Source: Vicia villosa
Lineage: Eukaryota; Streptophyta; Magnoliopsida; Fabales; Fabaceae
Direction of reading: 5' to 3'
Assembly: GCF_029867415.1 (NCBI RefSeq)
Contig: NW_026705302.1
Location: 310,001-374,000 of the forward strand
Length of the DNA: 64,000 bases
The translations under genes were made by a program, and so were the position numbers. The notes beneath the pieces were generated by a model, which was not told where the DNA came from, searched no databases, and saw nothing but the letters and a program-made list of their open reading frames with translations. Below are positions 21,443 to 34,700 of the stretch, in pieces; position 1 is the stretch's first letter, and every line of letters starts with the position of its first letter.

Positions 21443-24400
21443 AGTTTGTCGTATCTTTCACTTTCAAATAATGTACCGTTTATTTGTCGTACTGTTCATT
21501 ATATTATGTAATATTTGTACTGTCAGTATTAAATGTCGTACTATTTGTCGTACTGTAGTTTAATTATCCAGATAATATTTTGTGTGTTTTCTGCCAGTTA
21601 AATATTTACTTTTCTGTGCATTAAATATTTTTCAAGGTTATTATCGGTAATTTTGTTCGCATACAGTATATTTTATTTATTTATTATGTTTTGTGTTTTT
21701 CTAACAACTCATGTAAATAAATTTTCACCATTAACACAACAAAAAAAACAAAAAAGAAAAAATTAACTTTAACTGTTGAATTTTCACTTTAACTGCTACG
21801 TTAATGCCTGAACAGTCAGTTGACAGTCAAACCCGCTGACAGTGCAATTCTCCGTGTTTTGTACCATCAATCAAATCAATCTTTTGCATTTCAAAATTCC
21901 AAGATTTTTGTTCTAGAAGTCTTCTGATAATCACATGATCAGCAGAGACTCAGCACTGCACAAAAATCAGGTACGCTTAACTGTCTCCTACACGAACAGT
22001 CCCTAACTAGGTTTTTGTTTTTTCAGGAGAACAAGTTTTTTGAGACCTCAAATGGATTTCATGGACCTCCATATATCTCAAAGTACCACCATACAAATTT
22101 TCAAACTTCAATTCGCTCAGACGCGCAGTCAGCAGCTCCAACAGTCAACAGACGACCAGTTTGACCGAAAAGTCAATAGACAGTCAAAAATGAAATTTTT
22201 TGTTAACATCCATATTTTGTCAAAAGATTCATCATTTGATCATTGGTTGATCATAATTCATCAAGGAAAGATCAAAAATCAACAAAACCCTAAGTTTCAA
22301 AATTAGAGTTTTTTCCTAAAAAGTCAACTGAACTTTGACCGGCCATAACTCTCTCCTCGTTCATTCCAAAAATTCCAACCAAAGCTTGTTTTGAAGGAAA
22401 TTCAATTGTCTTTCAAATGCAATTGATCCCATGGTCATTGAATTCACCATTTGAAAAATATGAGCTCAGACATTACAGTTCATTTTCAAAGTCAACAAAA
22501 AGTGGTTTTTTGTCAAAGGCCATAACATCAAGATAACTTCTCCAAATGAAAAAAAGTTTCCAAAGTGGCTTGTAGAGGACATCTTGAGGTTTCTAAAAAG
22601 TACAAGAACTCCTTCATATGATAAAAATTGAGGGATTTATGCCTTGTTGAAGTTGGCTATATTTTGGGAAAATGCATGAAACCAACATTGATCAAAAATG
22701 TTTTTTTTCCAAAAGGGGCCAAGTTTTCATGATCCAAACATGATTCTAACAATGTTAAGGGCCTCCCACGACCAACCAAAGGCCCATAACATTTTTATTT
22801 CTTTTTTGGTTTAATTTTATTACATTTAAAGTTAAATTGAAAAAGAAATGGTGCAAGATCATTATCCAATGCTTTGTCTCTTGTTTGAGTCATCAAGATA
22901 GCTTATTTTCTGCAACAAAGGGAAGTACAAAGCAGGCCTAGAGCAAGAGAGACCAAGAAGAGCAAGCCATGGTCAAAAATTCAAAGATTTTTAATATAAA
23001 AAAATCAAAAGTTCAACAAAGCAATCAATGCTTCTTAGCTTCAATTTTAAGCACCTCTTTGCTTATAAATGAAGTAGTATGCTTCATCAACAAAGGAGAC
23101 ACGAAAATATAGCAAGAGAATAGCAAAGAGATTCATAAAATTCTCAAAAAACACCAAAACTTTGTAATTTTCGTTTTATGCTTTCCAACCATTATCAATA
23201 CAAACAAACACTTTCAATCATCTTCTAAAGTGGTATAAAGTAAGAATAAATTCTTAGTATGGTCCCATGAGAGTCATAACTCATGCATAATGTTTTCCAT
23301 GAACATACATATGTAACTTTCGTTTTATTATGCATGCTTGGTTATAATGAAAACTAACCACTTGAATGGACTCATGGCATGATATAGAGTAGATTTGAGT
23401 GATTACATGCAAGCTTTAACGTGGTTTTGAAGCTCCACCATTTTTGAGCTTCAAACATGTGAAGCTTTCGTTCTCCATGATGCAAGCTCCAAATGGCAAA
23501 ACTAACAACGCTATCATGCTTAGAAGGGTCCAATTAGGTGATCTGGGTGGCCCTTGTTCTTTTTTATTTTCATTTTGTAGGTCGTTCAAAAGATTGAAGA
23601 TTTGAAGGAAAAATCCGCAGGAAAATCCGCAGGTAAGTTTGCAGGAAGTTCCGCAGGTACCAAGGAAGAAGATGATGAATAGTGGAGGAGACCTTTTGAC
23701 CAGCACGCGTGGCAATTTCTCTCCATTCCATTCGCCAGTCATCAAACATGGGTCCCACGTTGGACTTTTAAATTCTGAGTGATCCAATGATACACCTCTA
23801 TCCATGTGCATCATGTGTCCTATAATCTAAGCCACTGAATTGATCTGACAACACATCCAACGCATCAAAACACACAACCATACTATAGACCTTCAAATTA
23901 ACCACACAGGATCACAACTTTATTTTATTTTCTATTTTTATTTGATTTAACTTCTAAAATTATAAAAAATAGTTTTAAAAATCAAAAAAAATATAATAAA
24001 AATATTTTTAGGCTTATAAAATAATCTATTAATTTTTGACACAAAAATATTTTATTTTTTTTTAATAATTAAAATATTTTGTTTAATTAATTAGTATATA
24101 TTTATATATTTGCTTTTTAATTATTTCAACCTATCAAAAAAATCAGAAAAAATTTGTTCTTTTTATTAAATTTAGTTTATATATTATAGACTAATTTTGT
24201 ACATATTTAGAATATTTTTATTTTTAAGTTTTAATTATTTGTATAATTGTTATATAATTATATGTTAATTAGCTTAATAGATTATCAAAACAACTTCAAA
24301 AAATCCAAAAAAATTAGTTTTATTTTAAAATTAATTAATAAGCAATATGAACATATTTTAGACTTAATTTTTAGGTTTAAATTTTATTTCTACCTTTTTC

Positions 24401-25371
24401 TCATTTTAATTAAATTAATTATGCATTAATTCTAATTAAAATCAACCATGCAAAAAATAAAAAAAAAACACTTTCCTTTATCTTATTGCAATTTAAATTC
24501 CTAGATAAGGTGTATAGGTTGTCAAAATCATGTAAATAGCGTAGTTTACATTTCCCGCACAATCGATGTAATAGCGTAGATTTACTTTCCGCATTTTACA
24601 TTCCCGCACTTTAAATTTCTGTACATATAAAACTGCGTGTATGTCAAAGATAATAACTGAAGCGTTAGGTCACTAACTTCAAAGATAAAAATATCTGAAT
24701 CAAAACACAATCACACTTGCACCTCTTAGGGTAATCCCTCTGTTACTCTTTTCAAAATCAAATTCTACTGTTTCAAATACAAATTCAAACTTTTGTTTAC
24801 ATCCGATAAAAGGAGAACTTTCTAAAAGAAATAGGAAAGGACCTTATAAACTTGGGGTAGATCTCCTAATTGCTTGCTCAAATCAAAACAAACAAATGTC
24901 TCATATATCATTGTTTTTCAAAATAAAACTTTCAAAAAAGACAATACTTGGTATATATCCAAACAAGGATCATTACGAAGTTAAAGCTCTTTTTTCAAAA
25001 CATCTTTCGAAAGATAAAACACTTTGTATACATCCGCATAAGGATCATTACAAAGTTAATTTACAAAGGTATTTTAAAACCACATACAAGCATTTCAAGG
25101 CAAGACAAATGATTCAAAACAAGTGAGCTAAGAAATTAAGAGCCCATGGATAACCATGGATACAAAGGGGTGCTAATACCTTCCCTTTGTATAACCTACC
25201 CCCGAACCCAAAATCTCTTAAAGGTCTTTTTCTGTTTCTTTTATAAACCTTTCCTTAATCGGATAAAATAAAAGTCGGTGGCGACTCTCTGATTTTCAAA
25301 ACTTAAAAACAAAAGAAGAGTCAGTTCGTATCTCTCTCACGCGAAATAGAAAAAACCGAGGGCGACAGAAC

Positions 25372-25389
25372 TGGCGACTCTGCTGGGGA
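25372..25389 (+). other. Ogre-2 primer-binding site (tRNA-Arg type)
   Basis: TGGCGACTCTGCTGGGGA lies 4 nt after the LTR end. Its complement ends CCA as a tRNA 3' end does, and Ogre elements are known to use tRNA-Arg. Confidence 0.85.
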
Positions 25390-26060
25390 TTTCAAAAAAA
25401 CAAAATGTTTTCAAAAGGGGTTACCTTAGAGTTTAGATCACTTCGATGTTTTCAATTGCTTGTCTTGATTGTTCTATTTTTCAAATGTTTGTTTGGGTAT
25501 TTGCTTGTGTGAAAGATTCTAACCCGAATCTCGAGATACCTTAAGTATGTGACAATAGACCAAGGAAATTGTACGGCATGTACCGATACGGTTAATCTGG
25601 TAGTCACCGTTAGTGCGACACTTTGGTTTATATTGATATCCCTTGAAAATGATCAAGGAGTATGTTAGGCTTCCGAAATGTCATTAAACACTAATTTGTC
25701 TTAGAACCTTTAGTTGAACTTGACTTGTGGCCTATTAAGTGACTAGCTTTGAAATTGATCGAAGTTAGTTATCCTCGAGGAATGTTTTGATCGGCCGTCC
25801 GAGTGCCGTATTGAGATGTTGTCTCCAAGGATCATAGAACCCGAATACTATTTTAGGACAGGTTTTAACCAACTCAACTTCAGTGGGGAGGGTATCACCT
25901 ATCAACCTCATGCAAGCCTTTAAACCTAAGGCTATTGTTTGATTTGTTTGTGTGTGCCACATGTTTGACATCATGACATCATAAGCATCATAAACATATC
26001 ATTTTCTCACTAATCATTTCAAGGATCGAAGAGTTTACCTTTGTTCTGTTGTTGCAGGTA
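25390..26060 (+). other. Ogre-2 leader between PBS and ORF1
   Basis: No convincing ORF. It ends with a pyrimidine/T-G tract and GTTGTTGCAG just before the ORF1 ATG, resembling a 3' splice site. The packaging signal would be expected here, but I can point to no specific motif. Confidence 0.6.
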
Positions 26061-27404
26061 ATGGCTCCCGCTACCAGAGATTATGTCCGGATCAACATTT
26101 CAACAATACCATCTGAGTTTAAGGACTTAATATCAGAATTTCCCAGAAATGCTCAATTCACCGAAAAGCACGGTCACCTACTCCATTTGGTTACCTCAAA
26201 ATTTGAAGAAGACATGATACAGGTCCTGTTCCAGTTCTTTGATCCCAAACATCATTGTTTTACATTTCCTGATTACCAGTTAGTACCCACTTTGGAAGAG
26301 TTCTCTGAACTGATTGGATTACCTGTTCGAGATTAATTACCTTTCACTGGTTTAGAAAAGATTCCAAAACCTGAAATCATTGCTGCTACCTTACATTTGC
26401 GAAAGTCAGAAATCGAGTCCAATTGGGAAACAAAGAGTGGAGTCAAGGGTTTGCTTGCTAAGTTCTTAATGGAAAAGGCTCAATTACTACTAAAAAACAG
26501 AAGTTACCTAGCTTTTGAAGAAGTTGTGGCTCTTTTGATTTATGGGTTGGTTTTATTCCCTAATCCCGACCAATTCATAAGTGTACACGTTATCAACATT
26601 TTCTTAACCCGCAACCCGGTACCTACCTTGCTGGGAGACATACTACATTCTTTACACACTCGTACCATGAAGAAACGAGGAACTCTTATGTGCTGTGTAC
26701 CACTACTGGCTAGATGGTTTACATTACACCTTCCCCGATCAGTGTTGAGAAACGAACAAAGGATGCAATGGTCTCGCAGGATTATGTCTTTGTCTCATTC
26801 AGATATCCGGTGGAACAACTTCTTTCAAAGAGACATCACTATCATTAACCATTGTGGAGAGTACCCTAATGTGCCACTCCTTGGTATCAAGGGAGGCATC
26901 ACTTACAACCCCTCTTTAGCTTTGCGCCAATTTGGATATGCACGAAGAAACGGTCCTCACGACATGATTATCCGTGGCATTGTGTTCGACTACGAAGATG
27001 ATTCCCAACGACATCAACGAAGGTTTATACATGCGTGGGGTAGTGTCTACAAAGTAGAAAGCAAAACTTTAGGACAATGGAACTCTATTCCTATGGAGCC
27101 TTACCTCAAATGGGTGCGTGCTCATGCTCAGAAGTTCATCATGCCATATCTCGCTATTCTACCTGTGACTATTGAGCCAGAAGTCGAAGGGGACGAACCT
27201 CGAGTTGTTCTACATCCGGACATGCCGACTGACCTGGAAGAGCTGCAGAAATCTTGGGTTCAACTAAGAGAAGAAAGAGACACCTTCAAGGCACACTGTC
27301 AAGACTATGAGAGGAAAGTGTTGGAGCTCACCAGACAACTCCAGGAAGAACAACAGATCAACACGTTCTTGGGAGCAAAGAGAAAGCGTCCATGGGAGGC
27401 TTGA
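26061..27404 (+). pseudogene. Ogre ORF1 (extra ORF upstream of gag)
   Basis: ATG GCT at 26061 opens a 447-codon frame broken by one TAA at 26334-26336, with no frameshift. The product is mixed alpha-helical, with VQxHEL-like architecture absent and no zinc finger or transmembrane segment seen. The stretch around residues 30-90 (FEEDMIQVLFQFFDPKHHCFTFPDYQLVPTLEEF in part) recalls the plant-mobile-domain-like proteins common in legume transposons. The C-terminus is a likely coiled coil (about residues 390-435, ELTRQLQEEQQ) ending in a basic KRKRPW. An ORF1 of unknown function before gag is characteristic of Ogre. It is missing from Ogre-1. Confidence 0.85.
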
Positions 27405-27653
27405 AGAATCCTTTATTTTCTTTATTTTATCTTGTAAGCCCGAAAGAGGCAAAGCAAAAAAAGAAAAAAGAAAAAAAAAAGAGAAAAAGAAATAAATTGT
27501 TTGACTAATAAATGTTTATTTCTCTTTTGTTTTAACAAATCTAAATTCTAAGATCCTTGAAAACATTGCATATGCATTTCATTCATAAACATTGCATAAC
27601 AGGTTCACATAACAGGTGTCTCATCTCCTCGCTGTTTATTTCAGTTAGAAGAG
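27405..27653 (+). other. spacer between Ogre ORF1 and gag
   Basis: A purine-rich A/G tract (27460-27495), then AT-rich DNA ending in CTGTTTATTTCAG, a splice-acceptor-like sequence 12 nt before the gag ATG. The same spacer in Ogre-1 is 4573-4781. Confidence 0.7.
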
Positions 27654-30600
27654 ATGGATTCCGAAACAAGCGTCAAGAATCTCGAAGCACAGAACGCCCA
27701 AGTTCAGGTAGCAATTCTGGAGCTAGCAAAGGGGCAACAGGAACTGAAAGCCCTGATAATCAAGAAGAAAAAGAAGCCCAAAGGATCTGTAGGTTTAAGT
27801 CACCTGACAAGAAAGGTTAAAATCCCAGTCAAAAGGTCCAAAAAGGCACCGATCCCTGAAATAGTCGGTGAAGGTGAAGGAGACAATCACAGCAACCAGG
27901 GTTCTGCCAAACCCTCTCTCTCTCTTCTAACGGAGAAGATTATCATTCCGAAGACGAACAGGGTGATGACAAATACCAGCAGTTGGAAGAACGCATGAAA
28001 GCTATGGAGATATAAAAAATACCTGGTTTAGACTTCAAAGATCTTGGACTCGTCTCAGATATTGTTATTCCTCCAAAGTTCAAAGTTCCTGTCTTTGCAA
28101 AGTATGATGGAGTTTTTTGCCCAAAACTACATCTGAGGTCCTATGTAAGGAAGATACTACCCCATACAGCAGATAACAAATTGTGGATTCATTTCTTCCA
28201 AGAAAGTCTGTCGGGTACACAACTCGAGTGGTACTACCAACTGGAAAGTACAAAAGTTCACACCTGGGAAGATTTGGCTGCTGCTTTCTACAAACAATAT
28301 CAATACAACACTGACCTTGCACCAACCCGTACTCAACTGCGGGGCATGTCTATGGCACCAAAAGAAAGTTTCAAAGGGTATGCACAAAAGTGGAGAGATC
28401 TGGCTGGAAGGGTTCAACCACCCTTGTCTGATCGCGAGCTGGTCGACATGTTCATGGGCACTTTAACTGGCCCTTTCTACAGTCATTTGTTGGGAAGCTC
28501 ATCATCAGGTTTCACTGACCTGATATTAACTGGAGAGCGTGTCGAAAGCAGTATTCAAAGTGGAAAGAGTCAAATAGGCTCCTCCTCTGGTACTACAAAG
28601 AGGCCCATCAGTGGGAGAAATGAAGTCAATACAATGCATAGTCAGAAAGGTCGAAAAAGTGAGCATCACCAATCTGTAGGGGCAGTTCTGATCTCTGCAT
28701 CTGCACCTCAAAAAGATCAACCGCCGAAGTATACGCGTCGACCAGATGCACCAAGAAGAAATTTCACCAGAATCAATATGCCAATCTCTCAAGCATTGCC
28801 GCACTTGTTAAAAGCAGATCTGATCACATTGAAAGATCCTCCAAAGAATGTCAACACTTCCTCTCCGAGTTATCGCCCCGATGCCACATGTGCATACCAT
28901 TCCAACTGTCCAGGACACGATGCAGATCACTGTTGGGCCCTGAAAAATAAAATCCAAGACATGATAGATGCTGGGGAAGTTGAATTCGATCCTCCAGAGA
29001 CTCCAAACGTCATCACTGCTCCTATGCCAAAGCACGACAAGACCGTTAATGCTATCATAGACACTGTTTATATCTATGATGTGAGAGAATTGTCAACTCC
29101 GCTCCTTGAAGTCAAAAGAAAGCTAATCCGAGCTGGTTACTTTCCAGGTTGTGACCCTGATTGCTTTTATTGTGCACACCTACCCAATGGTTGTGAGAAT
29201 CTGAAAATAGGAATTCAAAAGTGGATGGATCATCGTATCATTATGTTTGAGAGGCTCCCTTCTATGGACGATTTATGCGAAGTTTTTTCAAATGGGATGA
29301 GAATAGAGGACGTCTCAGTGGTTTCTAACATACCGTTGAAAATCCCTACTAAAACTCCTTTCAAAATTTCTGCTACACCCAAAGTGGCATCTGTAATCAT
29401 CACCAGTCCGACTCCATTTCCGTACTCCTCAGACAAAGCTGTCCCGTGGAGTTATGACACTAATGTTTATGTCCATGGAGTTAAGCAAGACACATTGACT
29501 GAAGAGGCCATGAATTTTACTACTCCAACTGTTGATAATATTGTGGGTACTAGTAAGATTACGAGAAGTGGAAGGATCTTTTCACCAGAAATTTCTCCAA
29601 ATGTTGCTACTAATCCAGTCCAGGTCCCAGTTCCTAATCAAGATATCAACGCTCGAGGCAAAGAGCCTCTAGTTGAACCAGTTCAAGTACCGGTGGAAGT
29701 CACTTTTGAAGATCCGTCGAAACAAGAAATGGAGGAAATATTGAAAATCATCTGCAAAAGTGATTATAATATTGTCGAACAACTGGGGCACACTGCTTCA
29801 AAAATCTCAATGCTGTCTCTGCTAAAGTATTCAGAAGCTCATGCCAAGGCCCTGATGAAGTTCCTGAAAGCTGCACATGTACCACAGGAGATTTCAGTCG
29901 ATCAATTTGAAAATTGTGTTGCTAGTCTAACAGTGAATAACGGTCTCGGTTTCTCTGATGCTGATTTAACCCCTGCTGGGAAAAATCACAATAAAGCCCT
30001 ACACATCTCCATTGAATGTAACGGCACCACTTTGTCTCATGTGCTGGTGGACAACGGTTCCTCTTTGAACGTGTTACCAAAAGCAGTACTGGAAAAACTT
30101 GACTTCGAAGGAATTGTGTTACAACCAAGTGATGTTGTAGTAAGAACCTTCGACGGGTCAACAAGAACAGTGTACGGAAAAGTGAAGCTCCCAATCAGAG
30201 TGGGCTCTCAGATCTTTGATTCTGCCTTTTACGTAATGGAACTTCACCCAGCATATTCCTGTTTACTAGGACGCCCTTGGATACATGGGGCAAATGCTGT
30301 AACTTCTACCCTGCATCAGAAGTTAAAGTATCCGGTAAAAGGCAAGGTCGTCACAGTTTATGGCGAAGAAGAGTATGTGGTTAGCCACCTAAGCAACTCC
30401 AAGTATGTTGAGATGGATGGAGAATTCACCGAAACTCCCTGCCAATCTTTTGAGGTGGTCCCTCCAGATGTCTCTACTACCAAACATATTTCTGCTACTC
30501 CCGCTACAAAAATAACTCCAACTATGGCTTCTCTCAAAGATGCCAAAGCTGTGATCGAAGAAGGTGGTTGCACAGTATGGGGACAGCTCCTCGATGTACC

Positions 30601-31467
30601 TTACAAGTTCGATAAGCTAGGTCTGGGCTATGCTAATGGAAATCAGAAGAACGATCAAAGTCCTCGTTCTGGAGGATTAATGTCACATTTCATCAGCCAA
30701 GGAGTGAATGCTATTGAAGATGATGGAGTGTTTTTGAATCATATTATTCAGCAATATCCAAATGAAATTCCACCTGTTTCCATGGAAGTTTGGGATACTT
30801 TGGGAGAACCAAGCGGCGGGTATGATTTTCTAGTAAAGTACACTGCACCTTAGAGTTCTTTTATTGCCATGGAAGACATTGCCCCAACTGGATGGGGTGA
30901 TCAGTTTGAAGATTGCAAAAGTTTCACAAGTTCCATCACTGAGCAATACCAAAGTCCACCTAGTCCAAAAGAAGTCTGGGATACACTAGGAGAACCAAGT
31001 GGTAAGTATGACTATATGGTGAAGTATTCTGCTCCCCTGAGCTCGTAGATCGCTATTGAAGACATCACCCCAACTGGATGGGACAACCATTTCAAAGACA
31101 ATATGACATTCACAAGCCGAGTCGCTCCTGAAGAAGTCTGGGAAACACCAAATAACGAGAATGATTTCTTGACACAATACACTGCTCCCCAGAATGCACA
31201 AGTCTCCCTCAAAGACATCATTCCAACTGGATGGGACGATCTTATCGGATATCTCTCTCAGCCTACAGAAGTATCTCAGCCTGGGCTCTCGTATCCAGCA
31301 GAGTATCTTGCTCATCCCGAAGGATCAACAACTCATTTCCCCACCAAAGAAATCAATGCTGTGGAAGACGAAGAAGACAACTGCAACTGGAGCAGCTGGA
31401 TACTCCCTGCTCACAACAATGGATTGAACAACTGGGAAGCTGAGGATGTGATCTCCTTTGATCAGGA
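27654..31467 (+). pseudogene. Ogre-2 gag-protease (exon 1 of gag-pol)
   Basis: Same organisation as Ogre-1: N-terminal short coiled coil and lysine run, gag core (28180-28560), Cys/His cluster CAYHSNCPGHDADHCW (28890-28935), protease VDNGSSLNVLP (30045-30080) and YSCLLGRPW, then EVWDTLGEPSG / IPTGW repeats. Lesions: expansion of a CT run near 27917-27929 shifts the frame by two, followed by TAA at 28013, TAG at 30851 and TAG at 31046. At each of these stops Ogre-1 has a CAA or CAG codon. The protease region itself is open here, whereas Ogre-1 has a stop at 7250. Confidence 0.92.
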
Positions 31468-31732
31468 GTAAATGCAATTTCCTGTTTTCCTTGTTTATAT
31501 GTTCAAAGATAAAAATGGTTCTTGTACTATCGAACCATGAACTTAAAAGCCAGGTGCCTTGCCCGAAGCACACTGGTCCTTTTTATAAGGGTTTGTCATA
31601 CCATGATCATGTTCATTCAATAAAATCATGGGACGTTTGCATATTCAAATTTTGTGATCCTTTTTCTTTCTTTGCTTTCATTCATTTTCAAATAGCTATG
31701 TGTTCTTACACACACCCACATAATAAATGCAG
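31468..31732 (+). other. Ogre-2 intron between protease and RT
   Basis: GA^GTAAATG donor at 31468 and ATGCAG^ATTCAC acceptor at 31732, 265 bp. Excision links the protease frame to the RT frame exactly as in Ogre-1. Confidence 0.85.
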
Positions 31733-34700
31733 ATTCACATTCACTCTGGATCCTGTTGATAACGATTCTGCTATTGCCAGTCATGACTTTGAAAATCCGA
31801 TCTACCAAACTGAGGACGAAAGTGAGGAAGATTGTGAAGTACCAAGGGAACTTGCAAGGCTGTTAGAACAAGAGGAAAAGACTATACAGCCGCATGAAGA
31901 GCCAATTGAAATTATCAACTTGGGCAGCGACGAAGAAAAGAAAGAAGTCAAGATAGGGGCTGATCTAGAGGACAGTGTCAAGCAAAGACTGATTTAAATG
32001 TTACAAGACTACGTTAAGATATTCGCCTGGTCCTATGAAGATATGCCCGGCCTTGACACGAATATTGTGGTTCATCGCCTGCCGATCAAAGAAGGTAGCA
32101 CTCCAGTTAAGCAGAAACTGCGGAGGAGTAGGCCCGATATGTCAAAGAAGATCAAAGACGAGGTTGAGAAGCAATTCAATGCTGGCTTTCTGAAAGTTGT
32201 GAGTTATCCTCCTTGGATAGCTAACATAGTGCCTGTGCCTAAAAAGGACGGGAAAGTCAGAATTTGTGTAGACTACAGAGATCTGAATCGGGCAAGCCCC
32301 AAAAATGATTTCCCTTTACCTCACATCGATGTACTGGTTGACAATACTGCACAATGCAAGGTATTATCCTTTATGGATGGATTCTCAGGGTACAATCAAA
32401 TCAAGATGGCACCCGAAGACATGGAAAAAACAACCTTCACAACACCCTGGGGAACCTTTTGTTATAAAGTAATGCCCTTTGTTTAAAGAATGCAGGAGCA
32501 ACCTATTAACGTGCAATGGTAGCTCTGTTCCATGATATGATTCATCAAGAAATAGAGGTTTACGTGGATGATATGATTGCAAAGTCCAACACCGAAGAAG
32601 AACATCTAGGTCATCTGCACAAACTGTTTGACAGACTCAAGAAGTACAGGTTGCGACTGAATCCGAACAAGTGTACCTTTGGAGTAAGATCCGGTAAACT
32701 CTTAGGTTTCATCGTCAGCAGCAAAGGTATTGAAGTTGATCCTGCCAAGGTCAAAGCCATTCAAGAAATGCCCATACCCCGTACCGAGAAACAAGTCAGA
32801 GGATTCTTGGGACGTCTGAATTACATAGCCAGATTTATTGCCCACATGACTACTACTTGTGTGCCAATCTTCAAATTGTTGAAGAAAGATCAAGTGGAAA
32901 GATGGAATGACAAATGCCAATTAGCCTTTGATAAGATCAAAGAATATCTCCAAAAACCGCCAATCTTGTTACCACCAGTGGAAGGAAGACCTCTGATAAT
33001 GTACCTAACTGTGTTAGAAGATTCAATGGGGTGTGTACTGGGGCAACATGACGAGTCTGGCTGAAAGGAGCATGCAATATACTATCTTAGCAAAAAGTTT
33101 ACCGATTGTGAAACAAGATACTCACTGCTCGAGAAAACTTGTTGTTCCTTAGCATGGGCGGCTCGCCGACTAAGACAGTATATGCTAAACCATACCACTT
33201 TCCTGATCTCCAAAATGGATCCTATCAAGTATGTGTTCGAAAAACCTGCTCTCTCTAGAAGAATATCAAGATGGCAAATGATCTTAACAGAGTGTGACAT
33301 CCAGTACACTTCGCAAAAAGCGATCAAAGGAAGTGTGATAGCTGATCATCTGGCTCATCAAGCAGTGGATGATTATCAAGCGTTGAACTTTGACTTCCCA
33401 GATGAAGACATTATGCTAGTTACTGACTATGAACAACCAGGACCGGAGGAAGGACCCGAGCCAGGATCCCGATGGACTATGGTTTTTGATGGAGCTTCTA
33501 ATGCACTTGGCAATGGCATCGGAGCTGTGATCATTTCTCCTGCAGGAGGACATACACCATTCACTGCCAGATTATGTTTCAACTGCACTAACAATATAGC
33601 CGAGTATGAAGCATGTATTCTGGGTCTCAAAGCTGCAATCGATCTAAGAATCAAGTTCCTGGAGGTCTACGGAGACTCGGCACTTGTAATTTATCAAGTC
33701 AAAGAGGAATGGGACACGAAGCACCCGAATCTAATTCCTTACAAAGAATATGTGCTGAGTTTGATTCCTTATTTTGAAGAAATAACTTTTGAACATATCC
33801 CGCGCGAAGAAAATCAATTGGCTGATGCCTTAGTTACCATGTCATCTATGTTCAAAGTCAGGTGGGACAATGAGGCGCCAATGATCACCATTTACAGACA
33901 GGATGAACCAGCCTATTGCAATGAGATCGATACCGAAGGAATGGAAGAAAAACCATGGTTCCATGAAGTAAAAAGATATCTCGAAGCTCAGGAGTACCCT
34001 GAAGGGGCATCCATTAACGATAGAAAGTTTCTAAGAAGATTTGCTGCTAAATTCTTTCTAAGTAATGGAATCCTGTACAAACGCAACCATGACTCGACCT
34101 TTGCTTCGTTGTGTAAACAAGAAGGAAGCAGAACAGATTATGGAAGACATACACGATGGTGCTTTTGGTACTCATTCAAGTGGACATACAATGGCTAAAA
34201 ATATCTTAAGAGCAGGTTATTACTGGTCTACCATGGAGACAGACTTCCATCATCACTCCAGAACTTGTCACAAATGCCAGATATATGCTGACAAAGTACA
34301 TGTACCTCCAGTCCCGTTAAACGTCCTGACGGCTCCTTAGCCTTTTGCAATGTGGGGTATTGATATGATTGGAGAAATCAAGCCTACTGCCTCCAACGGA
34401 CATCGTTTTATCCTGGTCGCTATCGATTACTTCACCAAATGGGTAGAAGCAGCTTCATTTGCTTCTGTCACCAAGAACGTGGTGGCCCGATTTATCAAGC
34501 ACAATCTCATTCGTCGGTATGGCATCCCTGAAAGGATCATCACAAACAATGGCACAAATTTAAACAACAGAATGATTACTGAACTCTGCACACAGTTCAA
34601 GATCAAACATCATAATTCCTCTCCATATCGACCAAAGATGAATGGCGCGGTGGAAGCTGCCAACAAGAAAATCAAGAAGATCATACAAAAAATGACAGTA

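Larger units (their letters stand above)
20623..25367 (+). repeat. Ogre-2 5' LTR
   Basis: TGTTATACCCC ... GGGCGACA, 4745 bp. It holds TATA box 1 (21173), micro-ORF (21275), TTGAC cluster, TATA box 2 (23064-23070), an ATCCGCAGG-like short tandem repeat near 23610-23660, an AT-rich block, and the U5 hairpin at 25160-25192. A minus-strand 132-codon ORF at 23416-23814 is present in both Ogre-2 LTRs, but the LTRs are too similar for that to mean selection. Confidence 0.96.

Noticed and set aside
21971..22026. Mini-intron in the Ogre LTR (CAG^GTACGC ... TTTTTTCAG^GAG)
   Set aside because: At 56 bp it is shorter than usual plant introns, and it joins no coding frame.
23416..23814. Minus-strand 132-codon ORF in Ogre-2 LTRs (also 40064-40462)
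   Set aside because: Both copies come from the same recent element, so conservation is expected; no homologue in the Ogre-1 LTR and no domain.
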